From Thermoplasmata archaeon (GTDB lineage Archaea > Thermoplasmatota > Thermoplasmata > Thermoplasmatales > Thermoplasmataceae): a DNA stretch of 57,780 bases. Positions 26,999-35,607 of this stretch are shown piece after piece (position 1 is the stretch's first letter; every line of letters starts with the position of its first letter). Made by a program: the position numbers and the translations under genes. The stretch lies in the NCBI GenBank assembly GCA_021818675.1, contig JAKATR010000029.1, positions 1-57,780 of the forward strand. Direction: 5' to 3'. Under the pieces are notes generated by a model. That model was not told where the DNA came from and ran no database searches. It worked only from the letters and a program-made list of their open reading frames with translations.

Positions 26999-28141
26999 AT
27001 GAAAAATAATGAGGATTACTTAATCCTGAAAATCGGTAATAAAGCAGTACCTCTTGCATTTGTCGAGGCTTACTCCTCATTTTATGTAATTTCTTCAGGC
27101 AATTCAAATCGATGGCCAGGAGAAGTACTGAGAGCGGGGGCTGCAATACTTTCACTTCATGGGGAGAACATTACTGTCAAAGCTAAACTTTTAACAAATT
27201 CCGATCAGCAGAAAGAAATCAAAGATGCTATGAGAGCAAAATATGGAAACATGAATTTCAATAAATGGTTTTCAGAAATATCACGGATTATTAAATTTTC
27301 ACAGACAGAAGGATTAAATGAAGAAAATATTAATCATTATGAGGAATGGTTAAAGGACGAATTTGATTCCATTGCTCAGCACTATGACCATCATATATAT
27401 GACAATCTTGTAAACAACTACCTCAGGGAACGATCTCTTTCCCTGATGAAAACATTTTTCCCCCCTTTGCAAAGACTCATGGAGATAGGCTCTGGAACAG
27501 GTACTGAAACTCTGGAAATGCTAAAAAGCGGACATGAAATTACAGCCATAGATATATCAGAAAATATGAATTCTATATTGAGAAAGAAAGCAAATGATGC
27601 TAACGTAAGTAATCTTCTTACAACCATGACTGTGAAAGCATCAGATCTTGTAAATTATGAAAAAGAATTTATGAATAAACCCTTCGATGGATTATACTCA
27701 AATTATGGAGCACTAAATTGTGAAGCCAATATTGATGCCATAATGGAAATTGTTCATAAAATAGTTAAACCCCATGGGAAGATTGTTTTTGGGATTTTCA
27801 ATAAGTTTTGTCTTGTAGAAATGATTGCACATCTGATTGGGAGGAAACCGGGACGAGTATTTGAAAGATTTTCAAACAGGATTCCTGAGGGAGCTTCAAG
27901 ATTCTGTATCGATGTATACCCTTATTCCCCTGCCTATCTCAAAAAGCTGTTTTCAAAATGGTTTAACATCGAAATGATATATGGTTGTCCTGTCATCTTA
28001 CCCCCATCCAATTATTCCTTCATGATCAAAGGAAGAATCAATGAGGAGCGAGTGAAGAAAGCAGACATATTCTTTTCAAAAATGTGGCCATTCAAATTTA
28101 TTGGTGACCATACGCTATACTTAATGAGCAATAAGAAGTAA
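26999..28141 (+). CDS. Probable fusion of a flavin-type split-barrel domain and a SAM-dependent methyltransferase
   Basis: A 380-residue protein of two parts. Residues about 1-85 look like the F420/FMN split-barrel (DUF385-type) proteins: LILKIGNKAVPLAFVEAY, a short strand pair, then ITVKAKLLTNSDQQKEIKDA and MRAKYG. Residues about 115-380 are a class I methyltransferase: LMEIGSGTGTETLEML (motif I, about 160-175), ITAIDISENM (motif II acidic end, about 180-189), FDGLYSNYGALNC (motif IV region), and KPHGKIVFGIFN (motif VI region). The methyltransferase is certain; the N-terminal assignment is by eye. The substrate is unknown. It faces a glycosyltransferase gene tail to tail with a 13-bp gap. 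Confidence 0.82.
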   Translation: MKNNEDYLILKIGNKAVPLAFVEAYSSFYVISSGNSNRWPGEVLRAGAAILSLHGENITVKAKLLTNSDQQKEIKDAMRAKYGNMNFNKWFSEISRIIKFSQTEGLNEENINHYEEWLKDEFDSIAQHYDHHIYDNLVNNYLRERSLSLMKTFFPPLQRLMEIGSGTGTETLEMLKSGHEITAIDISENMNSILRKKANDANVSNLLTTMTVKASDLVNYEKEFMNKPFDGLYSNYGALNCEANIDAIMEIVHKIVKPHGKIVFGIFNKFCLVEMIAHLIGRKPGRVFERFSNRIPEGASRFCIDVYPYSPAYLKKLFSKWFNIEMIYGCPVILPPSNYSFMIKGRINEERVKKADIFFSKMWPFKFIGDHTLYLMSNKK

Positions 28142-28154
28142 CGTTTTCTCACGT

Positions 28155-29024
28155 TCAGGATTTTGACGTTTCAATATTTTTCCATAAAATCTGATCATGG
28201 TTTGTCATAATATCTATGTAAGCAGATAATTTTGCAATTATCTCGACGAGAATGAGGATTGGAAATATCAGGACCCACCTTTTATTTTTCTTCAAAGTCT
28301 TCTTAAGAATTGACAGCGTTCCCCGGCTATTATTTAATACCATAAATGAAACTGAGCTTGGTTTTTCTAGTTTTTTCCCTATCTGAATATGTCCATAATT
28401 AATTCGTCTTCTTTGTTGTACCAGATCCGTTAGCGTTGATGGAACAAAGTTTTTTACTTCCAGATCTCCAAAATATACACCCTTAGCACCATTATTCTGG
28501 GCAAGAAGACACTGATATGCGTCATCATTTACGACCTCAGGAAGCTTCTCCAAAAATTTTCTGTTTATGTAAAGGAATTCCCCACCGTGGATTGGAATTC
28601 CGTTTTCAGAAAAATATCTCAATTGAATATCTCTTATGCACCAGAGAAGGCATCCAACCTTCCTGATTAAACCGTTTATCTTTATCTGCGTAACGTTCGT
28701 AAGTGCTAAGCCATGACCATCAATTCTTTCCAGTATAGATTTAAATATAGATGGCTCGAATGTAATATCTGAAGAAATTAAGAAAACATTTTCATTCTCT
28801 ATTAATCTGAGAGCGCGATTATAAGCTGCGCTCTTGCCAAGTCGTATATGGGAATATGAGACTATATCGGTTTTGTTGTTATGAGATAATATAAAATCAG
28901 GAATACCCCTATCACCATCTATAGCCCAAATTATCTGGTTTAGTCCTGTATTGTGTAATATTGGATAAATTCTCTCAACTGAAGTTAGATCATTGTTTGA
29001 GAACACTATTGCAGTGCTATTCAT
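28155..29024 (-). CDS. Family 2-like (GT-A) glycosyltransferase
   Basis: A 289-residue enzyme. The N-terminal TAIVFSNNDLTSVERIYP and WAIDGDRG are the nucleotide-binding strands, GKSAAYNRALRL matches the GT2 GK-S-x-x-x-N motif, LISSDITFEP supplies the metal-binding Asp, and VVNDDAYQC is the ED-like acceptor motif. QQRRRINYGH resembles the QxxRW region. A hydrophobic segment near the C-terminus (WVLIFPILILVEIIAKL) anchors it in the membrane. The frame opens at 29078, but ATG at 29024 overlaps the upstream gene by only 8 nt and starts at the conserved strand. It likely adds a sugar to a lipid or glycan; donor and acceptor are unknown. Confidence 0.83.
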   Translation of the reverse strand: MNSTAIVFSNNDLTSVERIYPILHNTGLNQIIWAIDGDRGIPDFILSHNNKTDIVSYSHIRLGKSAAYNRALRLIENENVFLISSDITFEPSIFKSILERIDGHGLALTNVTQIKINGLIRKVGCLLWCIRDIQLRYFSENGIPIHGGEFLYINRKFLEKLPEVVNDDAYQCLLAQNNGAKGVYFGDLEVKNFVPSTLTDLVQQRRRINYGHIQIGKKLEKPSSVSFMVLNNSRGTLSILKKTLKKNKRWVLIFPILILVEIIAKLSAYIDIMTNHDQILWKNIETSKS

Positions 29025-29658
29025 AGTTATCATCACCCTTGAAATCCATCTCATACCTTCTATACTTTTCCGAATCAAGGTAAAAATATTTTCTGGAAAT
29101 CATGGGACTGAATTTTGCCGATTCACCCTTTTTTATTATATCCATATGCGAGTTAATTTGCGTTTTAATATACAAGAAAGGTGCCAGAAATAAGAAAACT
29201 AGAAAATCTATGATTCCATGCATGTCTGTATCCAGATCATTTTCAGGGTTTGTGTGAAATTTCATCCTTTTTAAAAGTTCCTGGTAATATTCAGAACCGT
29301 GAATAGGTATAACCTGTTTAGCATCCAATTTTTTCAGCGGACTCATATCCCCGGAATAAAAATGTGCTGCATACTCTTCATCCATGAATAAAGAAAGACA
29401 AATCTCCCTGTCTCTTAGAATCCGCCTTGCTATGAGAGCTCTTAATATTACTGTCCATAACTTGCTTTTTTCTGATATAATGAAAACATCAACATCATCC
29501 TCCTCTTTTGGTTCATATGATACCGATCCAGAAATTCCAATAAATTTGACCCATTTCTTTTTCATGAGACCTGAAAAGTTTATGGCCTGTTGAATCTTTC
29601 TGGTCTTTGGCTGTGAGATTACCTGGCTGCCACTAGTATTTATCGATTCAATTTGCAA
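29017..29658 (-). CDS. Predicted membrane-associated nucleotidyltransferase (Pol beta superfamily)
   Basis: A 213-residue protein. FIGISGSVSYEPKEEDDVDV (about 39-58) fits the GS...DxD nucleotidyltransferase core, with the acidic pair in DDVDVFIIS. A hydrophobic helix near 148-165 (IIDFLVFLFLAPFLYIK) suggests membrane association. The start is TTG at 29658: GGAGGT lies 7 nt upstream (29666-29671 on the minus strand), a full Shine-Dalgarno, while the next ATG (29565) would cut into the catalytic strand. It overlaps the glycosyltransferase gene by 8 nt. The nucleotide, the acceptor and the link to the GT are unknown. Confidence 0.74.
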   Translation of the reverse strand: MQIESINTSGSQVISQPKTRKIQQAINFSGLMKKKWVKFIGISGSVSYEPKEEDDVDVFIISEKSKLWTVILRALIARRILRDREICLSLFMDEEYAAHFYSGDMSPLKKLDAKQVIPIHGSEYYQELLKRMKFHTNPENDLDTDMHGIIDFLVFLFLAPFLYIKTQINSHMDIIKKGESAKFSPMISRKYFYLDSEKYRRYEMDFKGDDNYE

Positions 29659-29665
29659 CGATTAT

Positions 29666-29671
29666 ACCTCC
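29666..29671 (-). promoter_or_regulatory. Shine-Dalgarno sequence deciding a TTG start
   Basis: GGAGGT on the minus strand is complementary to the 3' end of archaeal 16S rRNA and lies 7 nt before the TTG at 29658-29656. Most genes here are leaderless, so this strong site is unusual. Confidence 0.65.
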
Positions 29672-29877
29672 AATTATCATTATTATGAAAAAAATGTTTG
29701 AAAAAACAATGAGGGGAAAACATAGCTTCTAATATAATTTGCAGTTATTAAATGTTTATCAGATATGATCAGGAATACCTCATGACCTGGCAGGGGGATG
29801 GGAGCGAATGCAAACTTCAATATTTTGTATCATAATCTATTAAACAATATTCAGGACTATTAAACTGAAACTCACCT

Positions 29878-31002
29878 ATGACAGATCACTTCTGGAGACG
29901 GGAGAGATTCAGGGAAGCATGTCAGAAGGTTCTGGACTACGGCTTTTCTGCACACACATTCAACAGGAACAGGCTTAAGAGGTAAACATACAAAGATATC
30001 AGGAAAACAATACCAACACTTCCGTCTGCACTTGTTCAGACTGCAAGGGATACTACATCTGAATCATTGAAGCAGACACAACTTCAAAAGAAAATACGCC
30101 GGAACTCCCTGACAATCAGGTATGACAGAAGAACATTCAAATTCTATCCAGATTCTCACACAATATCATTAACAACGGTCAGTGGCAGGTTAGTATTTCC
30201 AGTTGCACACTCACCACTCATAGGGAAATACAGGGGTGAATACACCAATGCACATGTCTTCATCGATGTAAAGCACCGGAAGATATCTGTGATGATACAG
30301 GTTAAAATACCGGACAGGGAGGTAAACATTCAGGCAGATCATGAAGTAAGGGTAATAGGAATAGACAGAGGAATAAAGAATATAGCAGTCTTGTCAAATA
30401 ATAAATTCATCAATTCAGCACACCTGAAAGATGTGAAGGGGAGATATAGATACAATAAAAAGAAATTGCAGCACGCAGGCACTCGTTCCGCCCACCGTAA
30501 ATTAAGGGAATTGAGCGGAAGAGAGAGACGGTTCGTGCAGGATACAAACCATATGATTTCAATGCAGATCGTAAACCTTCCCTTTAATGTCATTGCAATT
30601 GAGGATTTGAGATCAGCCAGAATGAAAAAGAAAACCAACGGAAGGAGATTCAACCATTAACCCGGTTCATGGTCTCCATACCATCTGGATCAATTCATAG
30701 AATACAAGGCGGAGGAGATGGAAAAAACCATAATCCATGTTAATCCAAAATTCACATCACAGAAATGCTCAAAATGTGAATATATCCATAAGAATAACAG
30801 AGAAGGAAATATTTTCCACTGCCTGAATTGTAATTTCGAACTTCATGCTGATCTCAATGCGGCAAGAAACATTGAGATACCTGGTAAATCTGAGTATTTC
30901 AGGCTGCTGTCAACCAGCCAGTCGTTGCGGTTCCATGAATCCATGCCTATGGGCATGGTAGAGACCAGCAACAAGCCCCTTCCATCAGGGAAGGGTAGTT
31001 AA
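29878..31002 (+). pseudogene. tnpB: tnpB (IS200/IS605-type) interrupted by two in-frame TAA codons
   Basis: One uninterrupted reading phase from ATG 29878 to TAA 31000-31002 (375 codons, normal TnpB size) is broken by TAA at 29983-29985 and at 30658-30660. Before the first stop are TnpB N-terminal residues (HTFNRNRLKR); after it follows TYKDIRKTIPTLPSALVQ, a typical TnpB block. The RuvC-like catalytic acids remain: Asp in IGIDRGIKNIAVL, Glu in IAIEDLRSAR, and Asp in HADLNAARN. The zinc finger CSKC...CLNC is intact. No tnpA is near. The parts are degenerate only at the stops, so inactivation is recent or the stops are read through; inactivation is the simpler reading. Confidence 0.88.
30941..30995 (+). 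ncRNA. Putative right end / omegaRNA hairpins of the TnpB element
   Basis: Two perfect hairpins overlap the 3' end of tnpB. One is CCATGCC-TATG-GGCATGG (30941-30958), the other CCCTTCC-ATCAG-GGAAGGG (30977-30995). IS200/IS605 right ends carry such stem-loops, and the overlapping transcript is the guide-bearing omegaRNA in characterised systems. The presumed element end is near 31000, so any guide would begin just after it. This is inferred from position and folding; expression is unknown. Confidence 0.5.
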
Positions 31003-31056
31003 TACATGCCTTTGTCATAAAGATAAAAACAATAAAAAAGCCATTAAATGTCAATG

Positions 31057-31066
31057 TTTATATATT
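31057..31066 (+). promoter_or_regulatory. TATA-like box for gene at 31086
   Basis: GTTTATATAT is centred about 25 bp before the ATG at 31086, predicting a leaderless transcript. It lies just downstream of the tnpB element end. Confidence 0.5.
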
Positions 31067-31085
31067 ATAATCATGTATATATCAT

Positions 31086-31556
31086 ATGGATAAATCGATG
31101 TTAACAGGAAAAGAGGGCAAGATCAGAATTTTAGGTTTTTTGCTCCTGATTAATTTTATTGTCACGACAGTAATTTTATTCACTGACAAAAATCTCCAAA
31201 ACGATTTTAGCTATTACCAAGGTAGTGGATATTTTCTACACTGGTATGGATTGCTTGTTACTGGGATCCTTGACATCGTTGGAGCAATTATACTATTCAT
31301 TAAACCGGAAAAACTCTTCCTCATATTTGGTACCATATGGTCAGTGTTTATGATATGCTTCACCTTTGGTGACATATTCCTTTACAATGAGGTTCACTTG
31401 GGCAGTGCTAACCAGTTTGCCACTTATCTGTTCGGACTGTCCAAATATCCGGATGCTGAATCCTATTATCCTGGGCTTTATGATGTGCTTGTGGCCATAT
31501 ATATAATTGCATTTGTCTACGCTTTGATTCTTTTTTTAAAGATTAAAAAAGAATAA
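31086..31556 (+). CDS. Four-helix membrane protein, function unknown
   Basis: A 156-residue protein with four hydrophobic segments: about 14-32 (RILGFLLLINFIVTTVILF), 52-72 (WYGLLVTGILDIVGAIILFI), 78-98 (LFLIFGTIWSVFMICFTFGD) and 132-152 (VLVAIYIIAFVYALILFLKI). No known domain was recognised. It lies 31 bp upstream of an ABC ATPase gene on the same strand and may be part of that transporter operon. A TATA-like box at 31057-31066 supports the start. Confidence 0.72.
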   Translation: MDKSMLTGKEGKIRILGFLLLINFIVTTVILFTDKNLQNDFSYYQGSGYFLHWYGLLVTGILDIVGAIILFIKPEKLFLIFGTIWSVFMICFTFGDIFLYNEVHLGSANQFATYLFGLSKYPDAESYYPGLYDVLVAIYIIAFVYALILFLKIKKE

Positions 31557-31587
31557 ACAAAACATTTCATATATATGCTCTTAATCG

Positions 31588-32514
31588 GTGCAGGTGATCG
31601 AAATTGAAAGCGTTTCAAAAAAATTCAAAGGAACACGCTTTCCGGCAGTTCAGGATCTGAACCTTTCTATTCCAAACGGAGAGGTTCTGGGACTTGTGGG
31701 ACTCAATGGTGCAGGAAAAACTACTACTCTGAGACTTTGTTCTGGTGTATTATTACCAACGTCAGGCAAAATAATTGTTGATGGTATTGATCTGTCTGAG
31801 GATAAGAGAGAAGCATCCAGAAACATTGGATGGGTTCCGGAACAAACCAATTTTAATTTGTATGAAAACCCGATTTCATTAATGAAGTATTACTCAACAC
31901 TTTATGGCATGGATAAGGATTCTGCAGACAGAATAATCATTAATCTTTTATCCATGGTTGGTCTTGAATCAAAATTCAACAAAATATCTTTTCTAAAAAT
32001 GTCTCAGGGAATGAAAAAGCGATTCATGATTGCAGTGGCACTCCTTGCAAATCCTGACAACATTCTCCTTGATGAAACAATCAATGGTCTGGATCCAGGT
32101 GGGATCAAATTTGTCATAGATCTCATAAAAAAATTAAGAGATGAGGGGAAAACCATAGTATTATCTTCCCACATTCTAAAGGAGGTCGAGGCTGTATCAG
32201 ACCGTGTTGCCATTATACATAAGGGAAAGCTTGTAAAGTTAATGACAAAAGAACAGATTTCGTTGACTGATTCTATTACCGTTATGGTTAGAATTGAGAA
32301 TCCAGATAAGGCTCTTGAACCTATATTGGGAGAATTTGGAGATTTTACAATAGACGGAAAGAATGTAATTTTAAAGAATGTAAGGGTACCCGCAAATGAA
32401 GTGTACAGAATAAATGGGATTCTTGTCTCCCATAACTATTATATATCCTTCTTCCAGGCAACTTCAGGTAATCTGGAGGATGTGTTCTTTAAGGCAACAG
32501 GTGATTTAATGTGA
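31588..32514 (+). CDS. ABC transporter ATP-binding protein
   Basis: A 308-residue ABC ATPase: Walker A GLNGAGKTTT (about 38-47), signature KMSQGMKKRFMIAVAL (about 136-151), Walker B NILLDE, and H-loop SSHILKEVE. The usual LLDEPTNGLDP after Walker B reads LLDETINGLDP, a shift at the D-loop approach while the catalytic Glu is kept. The C-terminal 80 residues form the extra domain of NatA/CcmA-type exporters. The start is GTG. The stop overlaps the GTG of the next gene by 4 nt, so the permease is its partner. Confidence 0.92.
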   Translation: MQVIEIESVSKKFKGTRFPAVQDLNLSIPNGEVLGLVGLNGAGKTTTLRLCSGVLLPTSGKIIVDGIDLSEDKREASRNIGWVPEQTNFNLYENPISLMKYYSTLYGMDKDSADRIIINLLSMVGLESKFNKISFLKMSQGMKKRFMIAVALLANPDNILLDETINGLDPGGIKFVIDLIKKLRDEGKTIVLSSHILKEVEAVSDRVAIIHKGKLVKLMTKEQISLTDSITVMVRIENPDKALEPILGEFGDFTIDGKNVILKNVRVPANEVYRINGILVSHNYYISFFQATSGNLEDVFFKATGDLM

Positions 32515-33998
32515 ACCGGTTTTTATCAGAGATCATTTACTTTTTCAGGAAAAAGAATGTAATCGGTGTGGCATTAATACTATTGATATTTTCGGTCATA
32601 TTTGTTTCCTTTTATCCTGATCCTCCCAAGGCTTCCACTGCATTATCATACGATATGACCACCTATTTTAACGCTGAAACCCATACGTTTAACGCAACAA
32701 TTTATGCATTTAACGGCCAGGGATTTTCGGCGGGTGGCTTGGGAATCAATTATAATTTCTATCTTGATAGCAATTCGACATCTTTGCCTCTATTCAAAGG
32801 AACCGGAACAACAAATTCGGATGGATTCCTCATACTAAGTTATATTATTCAGGGAAACAAAAATGTTTCTTACTTATCACTTAGAGAATATAATCTGACA
32901 TATTCAAATGGGTATTTCTCAAAAAACTCGGAAGTACAGATTTACAACGAAGGAAAAACAGTGGTAAATCCATACTTTGTTACCTGTGTATACGGTCAGA
33001 CAAATCTTGAAGACCGCTCACTGGTACTGGCCTATCTCTCACCTAACCTTTCAGGTGCTCCTTCTGTAAGTCTAACCGTTCAAAACTCTACATGCTATTT
33101 TGGCCCTGGGTCCTCACAATTTGGTGCCCAGACTCTCATGGGTAATTATTCTGGTTTTACTCATGAAGATATACATTTTTCCAAATATCTTTTAAATAGT
33201 CAATACTTTTTTGTATCTTTCAATATTAAGATATTTGAACAGAATAATACAAATGGCAATCCCCTCTTCTCCTATGTATTTAATGATGAATCAACCACAA
33301 CATATTCAACCCAGGGCGTAGGTCTTGCAACAGATATTGCCCTATTTTTCATGGTATTCCTTTTTATATGGTTTACTGAAGATTATTTTATGAAACCTGT
33401 GAAGAGCGGTACCATGGAATCCGTAATTTCTAAACCAGTGGGAAGAAGAGAAATTTACCTCTTGAGATTTTCTGCAGTGTTTATGGGTTCCCTCATAATT
33501 TTGCTAATAGATTTTTTAATTTCTGATTTGGTGCTTAAAGCATTTACCGGTAATTTTGCCTCTTCAGGAGCTTTTGTCGGGACAACCACTACCCTCTTCT
33601 ATTTTGTGCTTGCCTCAACTTCCATAACATTTATGCTCTCAACTTTCGGAGGAAGAAAATTAAGTGATAAAGTTATATTTCTGATTATTTTTCTGGTCAC
33701 CTGGGTCTACCCTGCAGTAGTTCTAGCATATTCAAATATTATTTTCTTACTGAAGATTCTATCCCCGGCATATAAATCAATGGTCACCACATTAACTATA
33801 CTACAATATGCAAACCCATTCATGATGCCTTACCTCTTCAATGATATTATGACAAAGAGCATACTGATACCCGGTGAAGCATACGGTCCCCTGTATGATT
33901 ACGGCATTAACCCCATATTCGCAATAATTGTTGCTGCGGCATGGATTGTGCTTCCATTCTTTGTGGGATACCGGAGAATGAAAAATTTGGATTTCTAA
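32511..33998 (+). CDS. ABC-2-type permease with a large external domain
   Basis: A 495-residue protein. Helix 1 lies near 14-32 (KNVIGVALILLIFSVIFVSF); then an external domain of about 225 residues (about 35-265) with many sequons follows, and five or more helices fill the rest (about 268-495). EDYFMKPVKSGTMESVISKP and VGRREIYLLRF form the cytoplasmic elbow typical of ABC-2 permeases. The GTG start overlaps the ATPase stop (GTGA). The large loop after helix 1 resembles NatB/LolE-like exporters. Substrate unknown. Confidence 0.82.
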   Translation: MNRFLSEIIYFFRKKNVIGVALILLIFSVIFVSFYPDPPKASTALSYDMTTYFNAETHTFNATIYAFNGQGFSAGGLGINYNFYLDSNSTSLPLFKGTGTTNSDGFLILSYIIQGNKNVSYLSLREYNLTYSNGYFSKNSEVQIYNEGKTVVNPYFVTCVYGQTNLEDRSLVLAYLSPNLSGAPSVSLTVQNSTCYFGPGSSQFGAQTLMGNYSGFTHEDIHFSKYLLNSQYFFVSFNIKIFEQNNTNGNPLFSYVFNDESTTTYSTQGVGLATDIALFFMVFLFIWFTEDYFMKPVKSGTMESVISKPVGRREIYLLRFSAVFMGSLIILLIDFLISDLVLKAFTGNFASSGAFVGTTTTLFYFVLASTSITFMLSTFGGRKLSDKVIFLIIFLVTWVYPAVVLAYSNIIFLLKILSPAYKSMVTTLTILQYANPFMMPYLFNDIMTKSILIPGEAYGPLYDYGINPIFAIIVAAAWIVLPFFVGYRRMKNLDF

Positions 33999-34055
33999 TT
34001 CCTTCTTATAATTTATAACGTTTTCATAATATATTCCCATACATTTTCACTATAT

Positions 34056-34086
34056 TTTAACTTCATAAAGTTAAATGTATACATTT
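34056..34086. promoter_or_regulatory. Two overlapping palindromes upstream of leucyl aminopeptidase gene
   Basis: TTTAACTT-CATA-AAGTTAAA (34056-34075) has an 8-bp perfect stem. The overlapping AAATGTATACATTT (34073-34086) is a perfect 14-bp palindrome, followed by a T-run. They lie 58 bp after the stop of the ABC permease gene and about 80 bp before the ATG at 34166. They may be an operator, a terminator for the ABC operon, or both. No protein partner is identified. Confidence 0.45.
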
Positions 34087-34165
34087 TTCCGCACGCAGCA
34101 TATCTTCTATTAAATTGTGTAATCATAAAGAAAGAGTAAATAATGATAAAGCATTAGATTAAATT

Positions 34166-35605
34166 ATGAAAATAGATGTTTTTGATAATGATAAGAAGAA
34201 TACTTCTGTAAAGAGCATAAGTTTGATACCTTTTTTTGAGCAAGAACCTGTAAATAGTATAAACCCCAGTCTAAAGCAAGCCCTGGAAGAAATTGGTTTC
34301 ACAGGTAAATCATCTGATATAAGAATCATATCTTTGCCAACTATAAAGGAGAATTTCTGTACAATGGGCCTCGGGAAAAGAGATAAATATTCAATAGAGG
34401 TCTATAGACGTGCACTATCTCAATCACTTAGAGATATTGAGAAAACTGGAATTGCAACTGTTATTTCTATTCTTCCTGGAATTGATAGGCCTGACGCAGA
34501 AGCTTTTGAAACGGCCTATATTGCTGAAACAACCCTTTACAAGTTCTCAAAATATAAATCTCAACATAATGAGAATCACGAGATCAGGGAACTGTTAATA
34601 TCAGGCAAAGGTGACCTGAATTCATCATTGAGAATGGGGCAAATTCTTGGTAAATCCACAAATTATGCCAGAGATTTTGCAAACATGCCACCATCTGAGG
34701 GGACTCCATCATATTATGAGAAATTGGCCCGGGAATTGAAGAATGTGAAGGTTTCTGTAATTGAGAAGGCCCAATTCAAGGAACTGGGCATGGGAGGTTT
34801 AGAGGGTGTTTCAAGGGCTGCAAAAGAACCAGCCAAACTTGTAATAATGGAATACAAAAACTCCTCTGACAAACCCTTTGCTATTATTGGAAAAGGAATT
34901 ATCTTTGACAGTGGAGGAATATCAATAAAACCATCTGCAGGTATGCAGGAAATGAAGTTTGATAAGTGTGGGGCTTCTGCAGTTCTTGGTGTAATGAAAG
35001 CGCTCAGTGAAATGAATGCAAAAGTCAACGTAATTGGCCTTGCACCTCTGACAGAAAACCTTCCTGGAGGAAATGCATACAAACCCGGAGACATTCTGCG
35101 TCACTATAATGGAAAAACTTCAGAAGTGATTACAACCGACGCTGAAGGACGTCTTGTAATGGCAGATGCTCTGTCCTATGCTGTTGACAAATACTCTCCA
35201 AAGGCTATTCTTGATATATCAACACTCACAGGAGCATGCGTCACAGCATTAGGGAACAATATAGCCGGGTTGATGGGCAATAGCGAAGAACTTGTCAATA
35301 AAATGCTTGACGTTTCATCAAAAACCTGGGAAAAGGTCTGGCATCTTCCCATTGATGATGATTTCAGAGAACAGATTAAAAGTACAGTGGCAGATATAAA
35401 GAACACAGGAGGTTCTCAAGGTGGAGCGGAAACAGCCGGAGCTTTTCTTGAAAATTTCATAGGGACGACGCCATGGCTTCATCTCGACATAGCAGGTACT
35501 GCCTGGACTCAGGAAAAAACAGCAAAAAAGGAATACGTTGGAAAAGGGGCAACTGGCTTTGGAGTCAGGCTCCTTACAGAATTCGCAATTTCTCTATTTA
35601 ACTAA
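34166..35605 (+). CDS. pepA: Leucyl aminopeptidase (M17 family)
   Basis: A 479-residue cytosolic two-metal exopeptidase. The C-terminal catalytic domain shows GKGIIFDSGGISIKPSAGM (about 238-256), with FDSGGISIKP the family metal/active-site region, then DKCGASAVLG, and the hallmark TTDAEGRLVMADAL (about 319-332), which replaces the usual NTDAEGRL by TTDAEGRL. The N-terminal domain (1-150) is divergent, as is common in the family. It probably degrades peptides from proteasome action. It converges with the PIN/KH ATPase gene, with a 2-nt gap between stops. Confidence 0.95.
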   Translation: MKIDVFDNDKKNTSVKSISLIPFFEQEPVNSINPSLKQALEEIGFTGKSSDIRIISLPTIKENFCTMGLGKRDKYSIEVYRRALSQSLRDIEKTGIATVISILPGIDRPDAEAFETAYIAETTLYKFSKYKSQHNENHEIRELLISGKGDLNSSLRMGQILGKSTNYARDFANMPPSEGTPSYYEKLARELKNVKVSVIEKAQFKELGMGGLEGVSRAAKEPAKLVIMEYKNSSDKPFAIIGKGIIFDSGGISIKPSAGMQEMKFDKCGASAVLGVMKALSEMNAKVNVIGLAPLTENLPGGNAYKPGDILRHYNGKTSEVITTDAEGRLVMADALSYAVDKYSPKAILDISTLTGACVTALGNNIAGLMGNSEELVNKMLDVSSKTWEKVWHLPIDDDFREQIKSTVADIKNTGGSQGGAETAGAFLENFIGTTPWLHLDIAGTAWTQEKTAKKEYVGKGATGFGVRLLTEFAISLFN

Positions 35606-35607
35606 TT

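Noticed and set aside
29983-29985. TAA as a recoded sense codon in tnpB
   Set aside because: TAA ends many intact genes in this window, for example at ppdK and the thermosome, so general recoding is excluded.
34714-35094. 126-codon minus-strand ORF
   Set aside because: Opposite the aminopeptidase catalytic domain; no motif and Pro/Ser/Ile-rich.
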